From Liopterus haemorrhoidalis (lineage: Eukaryota; Arthropoda; Insecta; Coleoptera; Dytiscidae), in the NCBI GenBank assembly GCA_963971575.1, contig OZ020611.1, forward strand, positions 60,731,381 to 60,795,380: 64,000 bases of DNA. Direction: 5' to 3'. Within the stretch, counting starts at the first letter, position 1; each line of letters begins with the position of its first letter. The notes under the pieces are model-generated. The model was not told the origin of the DNA, did not search any database, and saw nothing but the letters and a program-made list of their open reading frames with translations. A program made the translations under genes and the position numbers. Positions 22,521 through 31,606 of the stretch are shown here, piece after piece.

Positions 22521-22800
22521 TTCTGGTGTCTATCCACGAAACTTTCTCTTTCAATGCAGCGTTCAAAGTGTATAGATCGCCATTTTAGCAGTTCACGTTT
22601 TTAGTGTTTATAATTGCAACGGAGAGGTTTTAGTTAGTGCTTATTTATATAATAAGCCTAATATCTTATTATCGGTGTTTATTTGTTCAGTTTCGATAGT
22701 ATCTGTGAAAATAAATACCAAACCAGGCGAGGTGAATCGCCATTGTTAAACATTTACTGTGCTACGTAAAATACCAATTCTTTGGTAGTATTTGTTTAAC
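22521..22800. other. Non-coding; possible 5' exon of an unknown gene; target site of LINE C
   Basis: The sequence between the CCAAT cluster and LINE C has no long frame. Its last 12 bases, TATTTGTTTAAC (22789-22800), are repeated after LINE C and form its target duplication. Confidence 0.4.
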
Positions 22801-22945
22801 TGGCCATTACACCTGGCCATTTGTCGAGCTTTCGGGCCTGATGATCCCGCGTACCCTCAATCACGCAAGGGAAGTTCATAATGGTCGCATCACCTGACCA
22901 TATAGAGCTTTTGGGCCTGATGATCCCACGTACCCTGAATCACAT
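22801..22945 (+). repeat. Tandem 5' UTR units of LINE C
   Basis: Unit 1 is 22801-22881 (81 bp). A second, partial unit starts at 22882 and runs to about 22945. Both contain CACCTG, GAGCTTT, GGGCCTGATGATCCC and CGTACCCT. Repeated 5' units in LINEs often carry the internal promoter. Confidence 0.7.
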
Positions 22946-23481
22946 ATCATTTGGGAGGAGACAGTTCAGAGAAGCCGATTGTAGGAATAGGCTTATCTGT
23001 TGTCTCTTTGATCTCCCACTTAAATTCCTACCCACGTGTTTGCCGTGCGTGGAGACCCGTAACGCCGGAGAAGAGGGTCCTGGTTGGTTGAGGGAGACTG
23101 CTGCCCGCGGACAGTACGATCCCAACACGCCTTCTTTGGCCTCGGATTCGGTAAAACGGGAGGCTGAGTCTGGTCAGCTCAGTCAATCGGCTGGTGTCAC
23201 GGTTCATGAATAGAGTGGCTCCACTACTGGATCGTGGATGCCGGGGTAATGCCGTGCCACTAGACAAGTATTCGGGGGTCTGTGGGAGCGGATGCAGCTC
23301 GCACGGTTCCAGAGTTGGCGACTACTGGTTCTCGAGCGGGTCGAGCAGCCCGTGACTACTTCCCCCGATGCTATATCATCCTGACATGTCTGGCGCAATG
23401 AGCCGGTTTGCGGCCAACGTCCCCTGTGTGGGGCTCCCTGGTGGGTGGGCATGGCAGGGTGATGAAACTTAGTATACGGGT

Positions 23482-24918
23482 ATGGCGACTACCCGGAGGG
23501 ATTCAATTTCTTTAATTTCCGCCAAAGTTGAGAGTAAACTCCGTAAAAAATCAAAAAAGCGACTTCATCGTGACGCTTTGTCGTCGGATGAAGGATGTGT
23601 TAGGCCTGCTGCGAAGAAGGTAGAAGGTAGACAAAATGTTGACTATTGTGCGCCAGTACCACGATTTCTCGTCGTGAAGGTACAAGAAGAGGGTACGTCC
23701 TTTAAGGAGATGTCCCCCTTCTTTGTTGCCCGAACGTTGAGAGAAACGTGTTCTAATGGGATAAGATCGGTGCGTAAGCTGTCGGATGGAACACTCCTGA
23801 TAGAAGCAGAAACTGAGGCTTCGTCCATACTACAAAAATGCAAAGCATTTGGTGAGCATGGTGTATCAGTTTTACCACACAAGGCTCTGAATATTTCAAA
23901 AGGCGTCATAACTGACCGCGATCTTGCTTACGTTACGGAGGAGGAGTTTGTGCAGGAGATGGCATCGCAAGGTGTCATTGAATGTAGGAAGCTCAAACCC
24001 CGTAATGGCAAGCCCGCGATCTCAATGGTAGTATCCTTCGCTGGTACTAGGTGTCCAGCATCGGTAAAGGTGGGGTACAACGTGTGTAACGTTCGCCCCT
24101 ACTATCCCAACCCGATGCGATGCTACAAGTGCCAGCGTTACGGTCATACTTCCAGTCGTTGTGGCAAACAATCCATATGTGCCAACTGCGGACAGGACCA
24201 GCATGAAGTTGAGTCCTGCCCAAACGCGGCACACTGCGTGAATTGCAAAGGTGCACATGCATCAACTTCACGCCACTGCCCAACGTACCTGGAAGAAAAG
24301 GCAATTCAGGTCGTCAAGACGCAAGACCGTATACCATATTATGACGCCAAGAAGAAATATAAAGAGAGTGCACCAGTTACATTTGCGAAATCTTTCGCGC
24401 AAGTAGCAGCGAAGAAAATGACGAGCGTTCAGAGTCAGACGGAGACAGTGTCCCGTCCGACAGTTACAAAATTAGTGACCATTGCGTCAACACAAGTGCA
24501 GTCAAGGAATGGAGAGGTGTTGGAATCGGTCCCAGAGACCAAAATTCAGACCCAACAACCCGGGGGGTCGGGTCTGAATAAAACCCCCCAATCAAAAGGA
24601 GAACACATACCATCTCTGTTCTCCCCACCACCTAAGGAGAAGTCTCCACAAACTTCTCCAAAAACGAGAAGCGACCAGAGTGTGGTCGCTTCTGCGAAAC
24701 CCTCATCAGCCACTCCAGTATCGGAGACTGATAAGGGAACTATTGGCTCTCAATGGATACCAGTGAGAGCCAAACCATCAAAAAGGGAGTCCAGTGTGTC
24801 CACCAAGGCACCTGGACAAACAAATGAAACCGTCGCCGAGAAAATGGCTGTTGACCCGCAACCTAAGGGTAAACCAAAGATCATTAGGTTGCGGGGTAAC
24901 TCCCCTAAACAAAAATGA
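23482..24918 (+). CDS. LINE C ORF1: gag-like protein with zinc knuckles
   Basis: A 478-residue nucleic-acid-binding protein that packages the element RNA. The N-terminus is basic (residues 1-50, with a KLRKKSKKR patch). Residues about 60-205 look like the RRM-like fold of Jockey/I gag proteins. Three zinc knuckles follow: C214-x2-C-x4-H-x4-C227, C233-x2-C-x4-H-x4-C246 and C252-x2-C-x3-H-x6-C266. The C-terminal third (270-478) is rich in Pro, Ser, Thr and Lys and probably disordered. The ATG at 23482 is the first good start after the 0.68-kb 5' UTR. The stop overlaps the ORF2 start as ATGA. The frame is intact, with GC content higher than the surroundings. Confidence 0.92.
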   Translation: MATTRRDSISLISAKVESKLRKKSKKRLHRDALSSDEGCVRPAAKKVEGRQNVDYCAPVPRFLVVKVQEEGTSFKEMSPFFVARTLRETCSNGIRSVRKLSDGTLLIEAETEASSILQKCKAFGEHGVSVLPHKALNISKGVITDRDLAYVTEEEFVQEMASQGVIECRKLKPRNGKPAISMVVSFAGTRCPASVKVGYNVCNVRPYYPNPMRCYKCQRYGHTSSRCGKQSICANCGQDQHEVESCPNAAHCVNCKGAHASTSRHCPTYLEEKAIQVVKTQDRIPYYDAKKKYKESAPVTFAKSFAQVAAKKMTSVQSQTETVSRPTVTKLVTIASTQVQSRNGEVLESVPETKIQTQQPGGSGLNKTPQSKGEHIPSLFSPPPKEKSPQTSPKTRSDQSVVASAKPSSATPVSETDKGTIGSQWIPVRAKPSKRESSVSTKAPGQTNETVAEKMAVDPQPKGKPKIIRLRGNSPKQK

Positions 24919-27900
24919 CTGGTCCACTAATCCAGTGGAACTGTAACGGTGTATATCAGCGCTACGAAGAACTACGACTGCTACTCTCCAATTTTGCGCC
25001 TTTGTGTGTTTGTCTGCAGGAAACAAATTTCACGGAAACCGACACATTCTCTCCTCGAGGATACTCCGTTTTTCGCACGGATTTCCTTACGGGGGCAAGA
25101 GCATGTGACGGCGTGGCAATTCTCGTTAGAGACACATTGTACCACGATCCTGTAGACATTGACACTGAGCTGCAGGTCGTAGCAGTTCGTGTTGCACTTC
25201 CCCTCCAGGTGACGATTTGTTCTATCTACCTTCCCCCTGGTGTTCGAACTGACATCCGAGATGTCGTGAACATCATCGATCAACTTCCACCACCCTTCAT
25301 ACTACTAGGCGATTTTAACGCCTACAATGTGTGTTGGGGATCGGTGCGGAATGATCGACGGGGACGTCACCTGGAAAATATGTTGAACGAATTGAATTTG
25401 AGCTTTCTGAACGACGGCAGACCCACGCACTTTTGTGCAGCAACGGGTACATTTAGTGCTATAGATCTTAACGTTGTTTCAGGAGCCATCGCTCCGTTGT
25501 TCAAATGGGATGTGCATCACGACCTGTGCGGTAGTGATCACTTTCCAATCCTCTTAAAGCCTCTGTTTAATACTGTTACCGAATCCCGCTGGCCGCAGTG
25601 GGTTCTTCGGAAAGCAGATTGGACCAAGTTTGCGGAATCATTCTCCCATGAGGATATTCCGAGCTTGACCGTAGACGAAGAGGTGAATCTTTTCACGGAC
25701 TCCATCACAAGCGCGGCTAAAAACAGCATACCGCTGTCATCCACTCAGCCCCGTAGAGTTCCCGTTCCCTGGTGGAACGAGGAATGCGACTTGGCGCTAC
25801 GTGAAAGGAGACACCTCTTCAATACATTCCGTCGTTGTCCAACAGAGGCAAACATGATAGCCTTCCAACGAGCGAAAGCTCGTGCTAAGAGGATTGTGAA
25901 AGAAAGCAAGCGCGAATCATGGCGCAAATACGTATGCACCGTTACAGTTGCCACTCCAGTGGCCAAAGTTTGGGAGAAGGTCCGGAAAATCTCCGGTCTA
26001 AATACAGCTACAGCCATTGCTGGTCTATCGGTAAATGGTAACGTAGTTACCTCAGCGGTCGAAATTGCTAACACTTTGGCATCTAATTTTGCGTTCAATT
26101 CTAGCTCTGAACATTATCCACCCGAGTTTCTACCTCGTAAAGCAGGCCTCGAATCTATACCTCTAAATTTCTTTTCTAGGAATGACGAGGTATACAACCT
26201 GCTTTTCTCTCGTGAAGAGCTAGATAGCGCGATGTCAAAGTGTAAGGATAGCTCTCCTGGTCCAGATGCGATACATTATCGTATGATCCGAAATCTTCCA
26301 GAATCATCTAAGTCTAGGCTTTTGAATGTCTATAATAGGATATGGACTGAGGGCAAGTGCCCGACCAAGTGGAAGGAATCTCATATAATTCCTATCCCCA
26401 AAGTCGGGAAAGATAAACACTTGCCCTCTAGCTATAGACCAATATCACTGACCAGTTGTCTCTGCAAGCTTATGGAGCGAATGATCAGCAAGCGTCTGAT
26501 TTGGTTTTTAGAATCAAACGACTTGCTGGCCAACACACAGTGCGGCTTTCGCCGTCACCGCTCAACAGCAGATCATCTGGTCAGACTAGAGACAGCTATC
26601 AGGAATGCTTTCGTTGAAAACAAACACCTGGTAGCTGTGTTTTTCGATATTGAGAAAGCCTATGACACTGCATGGATTTATGGGATTCTCCGTACTCTGC
26701 ATTCCTGGGGTCTCCGGGGACGCTTGATGTTCTTTATAAAAGACTTCATGTCGAACCGGCGCTTCAGGGTGCGGATCAGAAATACCCTGTCACAAATGTT
26801 CGCACTGGACAATGGGGTCCCACAGGGCTCCATACTGAGCGTTACGCTATTTTTGATCGCCATTAACGGTGCAGCTTCATGTATTCGATTGCCTGTACAG
26901 AGTTCGATATTTGTCGACGACATTGGTATCTTTGTCGCCGGACAAAAGACTAGTACAATCGAACGTCAGCTCCAGCTGACCATCAATCGTCTCGATACAT
27001 GGGCAACCGAAAATGGCTTCAAATTCTCGACCAGCAAAACTGTGTGTGTCCATTTTTGTAGGAAAAGGGGTGTCCATCCCAACCCTACAATCACGCTAAA
27101 TGGAGCACAGTTACCATTTACCGATACTGCCAGATTTCTGGGTCTCGTTTTTGACAGTCGTCTAACTTGGCGGGCACATTTTTTGTCCGTAAAGAAAAAA
27201 TGCCAAAAGTCGCTCAATTTGTTGCGGGTCCTCAGTCACAAGACATGGGGTGCAGACCGCACTGTCATGTTGCGTTTATATCGTTCTTTAGTGCGCTCTA
27301 AGCTGGACTATGGATGTCTAGCTTATGGGTCAGCTAAACACCAAGAGATACGAATTCTTGACACTGTACATCACACTGGGGTTAGATTGGCCACTGGTGC
27401 ATTTCGCACCAGCCCAATACTAAGCCTGCTGTGTGAAGCAGGCGAACCGTCACTGTACAATCGTCGTAAAATTCTATCTCTGCGATATATGGCTGCACTT
27501 AGTGCCAAGCCAGATCATCCCGCGTATGACCCTATTCTACAAAATAGGCATACAGAGATTTATGACAGAAAACCAAGAGCCAATAGGCCTTTTGGTCTGA
27601 GGACTTTCGACATTTTAGGTGATATTGATTTTAATATGCCTGAAATGGCAAGTTTCGTTTTGTGTGCTGTTCCACCATGGACGCTACCACGTCCACTTGT
27701 GAACCTCACATTAACTAGGTTTGATAAAGATACTACGTTGCCTATCGAATACCAACATGAGTTACAAAGAACACTGGTCCCTAGGTTCGAGGATACTGTC
27801 ATTTTTACTGACGGATCAAAATCCGGAACCAGGGTTGGGTGTGCGTTCGTTGTTTTGAATCCACGCCAACAGTTTCAGTACCGTCTGCACTCCATAACGA

Positions 27901-28610
27901 GTGTGTACACTGCTGAGCTGTACGCTATTTTCAAGGCCCTGTGTTTTGTTTCGTCAGAGCAAAGTCGGTCAAGTGTAATCTTGACGGACTCGCTGAGCGC
28001 TCTGAACAGTATCCAAGATCCAGATCCAGTGCATCCTCTTGTACTAAAGATCCGGTTGCTACTCTACAATCTGAATGCTCAGAATGTGAGGGTAGAGCTG
28101 TTTTGGATACCGGGACATGTTGGTATTAAAGGCAACGAAGCGGCAGATGCAGCTGCAAAAGCCGCCTCTCACAGACCTATGATTGATGTGAGTTTCGTTT
28201 TTCCAGATGACGCAAAGAGTCATCTGAAACATCTGGTTTTAGACATGTGGCAACATGAGTGGAGCCGCACACAGAACGTTAAGTTACGACAGATTAAGGG
28301 AGACGTTAAACCATGGGGTTCTTCCTGCAGGATTAACCGCAGGGAGGAAACCGCCATCACACGCCTCCGTATAGGTCACTGTTGGTGGACCCATGGGCAC
28401 CTCCTTCGAGGTGAAGAGTCCCCTATCTGTGAGACGTGTAACACAGATTTGTCTGTGTTACACTTTTTAGCTGAGTGTGCACAGTTCGAGGATGTCAGGG
28501 AGAGGTTAGGCCTGTGCTATGACCTGTCAGTTGCTTTAGGTGACGACAGGGTACTCATGGACAGGCTGATACTCTTCCTGAGAGAATCGAACTTATTGTT
28601 TTATGTGTGA
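24915..28610 (+). CDS. LINE C ORF2: endonuclease-RT-RNase H polyprotein
   Basis: A 1,231-residue protein with every expected domain. The APE endonuclease is at 1-220, with QWNCNG (Asn9), QETN (Glu36), GDFN (132-135) and SDH (207-209). The RT is at about 480-780, with RPISLTS, FFDIEKAYD (Asp578), GVPQGS and FVDDI (Asp668-Asp669), a Val variant of the YADD box. RNase H is at 960-1085, with the acidic quartet Asp966, Glu1001, Asp1025 and Asp1078. A terminal zinc motif lies at about 1172-1188 (C-x2-C-x7-H-x4-C). The ATG at 24915 overlaps the ORF1 stop (ATGA), which fits termination-reinitiation. RNase H after RT supports the I/Nimb group rather than Jockey or CR1. No stop or frameshift is present. 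Confidence 0.95.
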   Translation: MTGPLIQWNCNGVYQRYEELRLLLSNFAPLCVCLQETNFTETDTFSPRGYSVFRTDFLTGARACDGVAILVRDTLYHDPVDIDTELQVVAVRVALPLQVTICSIYLPPGVRTDIRDVVNIIDQLPPPFILLGDFNAYNVCWGSVRNDRRGRHLENMLNELNLSFLNDGRPTHFCAATGTFSAIDLNVVSGAIAPLFKWDVHHDLCGSDHFPILLKPLFNTVTESRWPQWVLRKADWTKFAESFSHEDIPSLTVDEEVNLFTDSITSAAKNSIPLSSTQPRRVPVPWWNEECDLALRERRHLFNTFRRCPTEANMIAFQRAKARAKRIVKESKRESWRKYVCTVTVATPVAKVWEKVRKISGLNTATAIAGLSVNGNVVTSAVEIANTLASNFAFNSSSEHYPPEFLPRKAGLESIPLNFFSRNDEVYNLLFSREELDSAMSKCKDSSPGPDAIHYRMIRNLPESSKSRLLNVYNRIWTEGKCPTKWKESHIIPIPKVGKDKHLPSSYRPISLTSCLCKLMERMISKRLIWFLESNDLLANTQCGFRRHRSTADHLVRLETAIRNAFVENKHLVAVFFDIEKAYDTAWIYGILRTLHSWGLRGRLMFFIKDFMSNRRFRVRIRNTLSQMFALDNGVPQGSILSVTLFLIAINGAASCIRLPVQSSIFVDDIGIFVAGQKTSTIERQLQLTINRLDTWATENGFKFSTSKTVCVHFCRKRGVHPNPTITLNGAQLPFTDTARFLGLVFDSRLTWRAHFLSVKKKCQKSLNLLRVLSHKTWGADRTVMLRLYRSLVRSKLDYGCLAYGSAKHQEIRILDTVHHTGVRLATGAFRTSPILSLLCEAGEPSLYNRRKILSLRYMAALSAKPDHPAYDPILQNRHTEIYDRKPRANRPFGLRTFDILGDIDFNMPEMASFVLCAVPPWTLPRPLVNLTLTRFDKDTTLPIEYQHELQRTLVPRFEDTVIFTDGSKSGTRVGCAFVVLNPRQQFQYRLHSITSVYTAELYAIFKALCFVSSEQSRSSVILTDSLSALNSIQDPDPVHPLVLKIRLLLYNLNAQNVRVELFWIPGHVGIKGNEAADAAAKAASHRPMIDVSFVFPDDAKSHLKHLVLDMWQHEWSRTQNVKLRQIKGDVKPWGSSCRINRREETAITRLRIGHCWWTHGHLLRGEESPICETCNTDLSVLHFLAECAQFEDVRERLGLCYDLSVALGDDRVLMDRLILFLRESNLLFYV

Positions 28611-28930
28611 AGTCTTGCACCTTATTTTAATGTGTTTCTAGTTATTGACTGTGATATTCGATGGTAATTGCCCCCTTTACAGCCTCTTACCATCACTCTG
28701 AGTCTGTTCATATTTTCGAACATTTACTTTTTATATTATTTATTTGTGTTTGTCAGTGCAAGATTTCTTTTATTGAGTATGCGTATTTTTTAATGATTTT
28801 ATCTGTTTGTTTATTGTCGAATATATTGTTTTTAATATTTGGTCTAGTCATTTAGATGGGCTGCGTTAGGCGCAAATAGCCTTTGTTGCTGTGCGCCAAA
28901 AAATTTTAACTAACTAACTAACTAACTAAC
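28611..28930 (+). other. LINE C 3' UTR: hairpin and (TAAC)6 tail
   Basis: The 3' UTR ends with a stem GGCGCA (28869-28874) pairing with TGCGCC (28892-28897) across a 17-nt loop, then a short A/T run and six TAAC units at 28907-28930. Terminal hairpins and short tandem tails are typical RT recognition features. Confidence 0.7.
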
Positions 28931-28942
28931 TATTTGTTTAAC

Positions 28943-30200
28943 TTTGTATGTTATTCTTGCTAACTTTCGTTAGTTAATGTCGATTGTCGTGAATTTAATT
29001 ACGATACAATCGTTTAGTTATTATATTTTAATAATACAAGTAAAAATTTGTTACAAACTCGTTTCCGAGTTATTTTTATACTTTAAATAGCCTGACCCGC
29101 TTATCGGTCATTTCACTAGTGTAATCATGTAAATATATAAACCGTAATCGTAATTAAAGTAGATTAGCTAAAATGTTGAGTTTAATTGAACAACCCTTAA
29201 TCCTTCCAAGAATCATAGCAACCAGCTAGCGGACCTAAGGTAGGGGGTCCAGACTTGATCCGCTCGCAAGTCTGGATACTCATAATGTGAGGGAGACCTA
29301 GAGATGAGGAATGAGAGTAAGTACGAATGAAATAAATAAATCAGCCAACCGTGACATTTCATTGTTTATATATACAGGCTCCCCACACTAAATTTTTAAT
29401 GTAGCCCACGATTTCCAAACGATTGAAAACCCCTGTTTTAGTGTATAGCAGACAGTACATAAAAAACATGTCGAAAAAAGTAAAATGGCGATTATAAATT
29501 TTTGACGAGTTTCACCGCCATATTGATTCCATGTCGATTCACTTTAATGTCATTACACAATATGTCCCGCAATATTAAAATTAATATCATTCATTCACGA
29601 TCGCGAAATTACAATGTGAACAAACATCATCAGATTATGATAATTGTTTTATGAATTTTAAATTATTTTGTTTGATGTCAAATATTTTTCGTTATTAGGT
29701 TATTTGTTTTTTAACGCTTTGATCTTTTTTCAGCATGTCTGTTTATTTTCTCTTTTATAAGACGTGAGCTTATAAATTATTCAATATTGTTTTGTCGTCT
29801 CGAATCTTAAATGAATTAAACGTTAGCAGGTCATTAAGGTTGTTTTTATCTCTGAAAAATATTTGAATGCTATAACACCCAAATTGTGAAATATTAAAAA
29901 TGGATGGATTTGAAATGCGAACTGTCACAAGAAAGGTGAAAAAGTATTCGATTATTGACAGGTTACTGATGTTAATATCCGCTTGTTATTTTTTTGTATT
30001 TCATTTTTATATTTATTGACATTTTTTGAACATTATTATTTACACTTCGTTTAAGCCTTAATGACAAATGAAAGTCATATAAAGAACTAAAGCAGATACT
30101 TGGAAAATTTCTCTTAGGATTATTAGATATGTTTCGATACAAGTTCTTTCATAGTATGATATTTTCAAAAGTTTATTACACACTAAAATTAAACTCTAAC
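28943..30200. other. Non-coding flank; two adjacent perfect hairpins at 29231-29275
   Basis: At 29231-29250 GGACC pairs with GGTCC. At 29249-29275 CCAGACTT pairs with AAGTCTGG around an 11-nt loop. A good splice-donor-like GTAAGT follows near 29319. The rest is AT-rich without a recognised gene. Confidence 0.4.
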
Positions 30201-30243
30201 AGACACCTGAGCAGTCGGGTACAGGTCCTGGATTCGAATCCTG
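30200..30243 (+). other. tRNA-like promoter block, possible SINE head
   Basis: A B-box-like GGATTCGAATCC sits inside a T-arm-like stem (TCCTGG with its partner) at about 30224-30242. A weak A-box-like TGAGCAGTCGGG lies about 20 bases upstream. It is not a full tRNA because no acceptor stem closes. No copy of this head was found elsewhere in the window. Confidence 0.35.
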
Positions 30244-30263
30244 GTCAGGATATTTCTATTCGT

Positions 30264-30298
30264 TCATATTAGTACATCATCATCATATTAGTACATCA
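30264..30298. repeat. 15-bp duplication around TCAT
   Basis: The 15-mer CATATTAGTACATCA occurs twice, separated only by TCAT. This could be the target duplication of an extremely 5'-truncated minus-strand (ATGA)n-tailed retroposon, or a simple local duplication. Confidence 0.5.
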
Positions 30299-30321
30299 GT
30301 AAATTTTACCTATACAAATAT

Positions 30322-30628
30322 TCATTCATCATTAGCGCGACAGCCTGAAATGAGCCAAGTCCTCCTGTTTACAGGTTTCGTTACCATGTTTTCAATCTAT
30401 GTACATCCAAGAGTAATATGGTCAGTATTACGTCCATTTTTTAGCGTACGCAGAAAGGCACCTACAGTTTAAAGCCGGCTGCGAACGGCTAAGCAGAACC
30501 TGTAATTTGTATAAATATTTTTACACAAATTATTTGACATAAGCAGGAATTGAACTCACGTCCGTGCCCTTGCTCAGCGGTCAAGTAGCAGGTACAGACG
30601 ATTTAACGTTTGCAGCTACAGACTTGCT
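30322..30628 (-). mobile_element. SINE family 2, minus copy (307 bp)
   Basis: The reverse complement aligns end to end with the plus copy at 35185-35491 and has the same length. It has a tRNA-like head with a B-box-like GAGTTCAATTCC, a shared body and an ATGATGA-type tail. It is flanked by TACAAATAT (30313-30321) and TACAAATTT (30629-30637), an 8-of-9 target duplication. Confidence 0.8.
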
Positions 30629-30799
30629 TACAAATTTACTTAATATAAATTTTATCTATAAATAAAAGTAGCGCAACATCACCTAATTTATCATCGTGGA
30701 AACTTAATTGGGTCACCGTGGCAGTTGTAGACCTAGACATTCACTTTCTCGGAGTTGAGATGCACGTGTTCAATTCAATAGCAGCACTTGTAGGACGTT

Positions 30800-31606
30800 T
30801 ATTGGTTAGTAATAATAAAATTATTGTTCCTAATAAGAAAACGAGCATTACGCAGAAATTACCCAAAATCTTGTTTGCAAATGTCAAATAAAATGCAAAG
30901 TTCTGTACCTACCAGCGACATCAAATCCGACTTATGGCAAAACATAAAAGAAGACTGGGCAACGACAATGGCACAGTCTAACGAACAACAAACTTCGTCA
31001 TATAAAGAAAGACACAAAATCTTGGGCTCCAGTAGACAACAGAAAAGAACAAAGAGTTCTTACAAGACTCATTCACACATTCATTACACACCAACATCTA
31101 ATGAAAAGAAAATAGGTGGAAAACTGTGACACCTGCAATAAAACTGTCACCTTAGAACATATAATACATATTGTATAACTTGTAATTATAATTATATTTA
31201 TATTTATGTTAAGAGTGTAATATGGGTCTTACTAGCATTTGCTAAATAAATAAACTATTATTATTATTATTATAATCCTGGAGTGCCAACTATATGAAAA
31301 ACTAAGACGGAAACACAAAATAACTGACAACCTGAAAGAAGCGCGAAGCCCAGAAAATGAAAACAATTTATTAGACTACCTCAAAGAATCAGATCTGTTC
31401 CCTAAAATCTAAATCCCAAATGTTCTATTATTTATAAATTATCTATCTTAAATGTCTTATCATAAAATTGTAAATATGCTTCATTGTAAATTCATGCCAA
31501 CATTCATTCTTGTAAATCAATGTAAATTACTGTAAATGTACCGGGATGCTAAAAACCACAGCAGTTAAAGCGTCCCCAAAATATGTCTTACAAAAAAAAA
31601 AAAAAA
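30800..31606 (+). pseudogene. 5'-truncated LINE: RNase H/C-terminal part of ORF2
   Basis: Codons across 30890-31150 read as the segment after RNase H in I/Jockey-type ORF2 proteins: Ser-Asp-Leu-Trp, a Lys/Arg-rich helix, Arg-Leu-Ile-His-Thr-Phe, then Cys-Asp-Thr-Cys-Asn with Leu-Glu-His-Ile-Ile. The frame is interrupted by an insertion at about 31163-31276. It resumes at about 31274 with Leu-Glu-Cys-Gln-Leu-Tyr-Glu-Lys-Leu-Arg-Arg and ends at a TAA near 31412. A 3' UTR and a poly(A) run (about 31588-31604) follow. Frameshifts are present. Confidence 0.6.
31163..31276 (+). mobile_element. Very short 5'-truncated LINE 3' end, nested
   Basis: A roughly 115-bp piece ending AATAAATAAACTATTATTAT splits the zinc-motif coding region of the surrounding LINE. 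The (ATT)n tail and the position between two halves of one reading frame indicate a dead-on-arrival LINE insertion. Confidence 0.5.

Larger units (their letters stand above)
22801..28930 (+). mobile_element. LINE C: full-length intact I-clade LINE
   Basis: The 6,130-bp element is flanked by a perfect 12-bp duplication TATTTGTTTAAC (22789-22800, 28931-28942). The order is a 5' UTR with a duplicated 81-bp unit, ORF1 (gag-like), ORF2 (EN-RT-RNase H), and a 3' UTR with a hairpin and a (TAAC)6 tail. Both ORFs are complete with all catalytic residues, so the copy is recent and may be competent. RT plus RNase H with CCHC knuckles in ORF1 places it in the I/Nimb group by inference. Confidence 0.92.

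Noticed and set aside
24022..27802. Minus-strand open frames within LINE C
   Set aside because: They are antisense shadows of ORF1 and ORF2 with no recognisable motif.
28661..28855. 64-codon open frame after LINE C ORF2
   Set aside because: It lies in the 3' UTR, is Phe/Leu/Ile-rich and has no motif.
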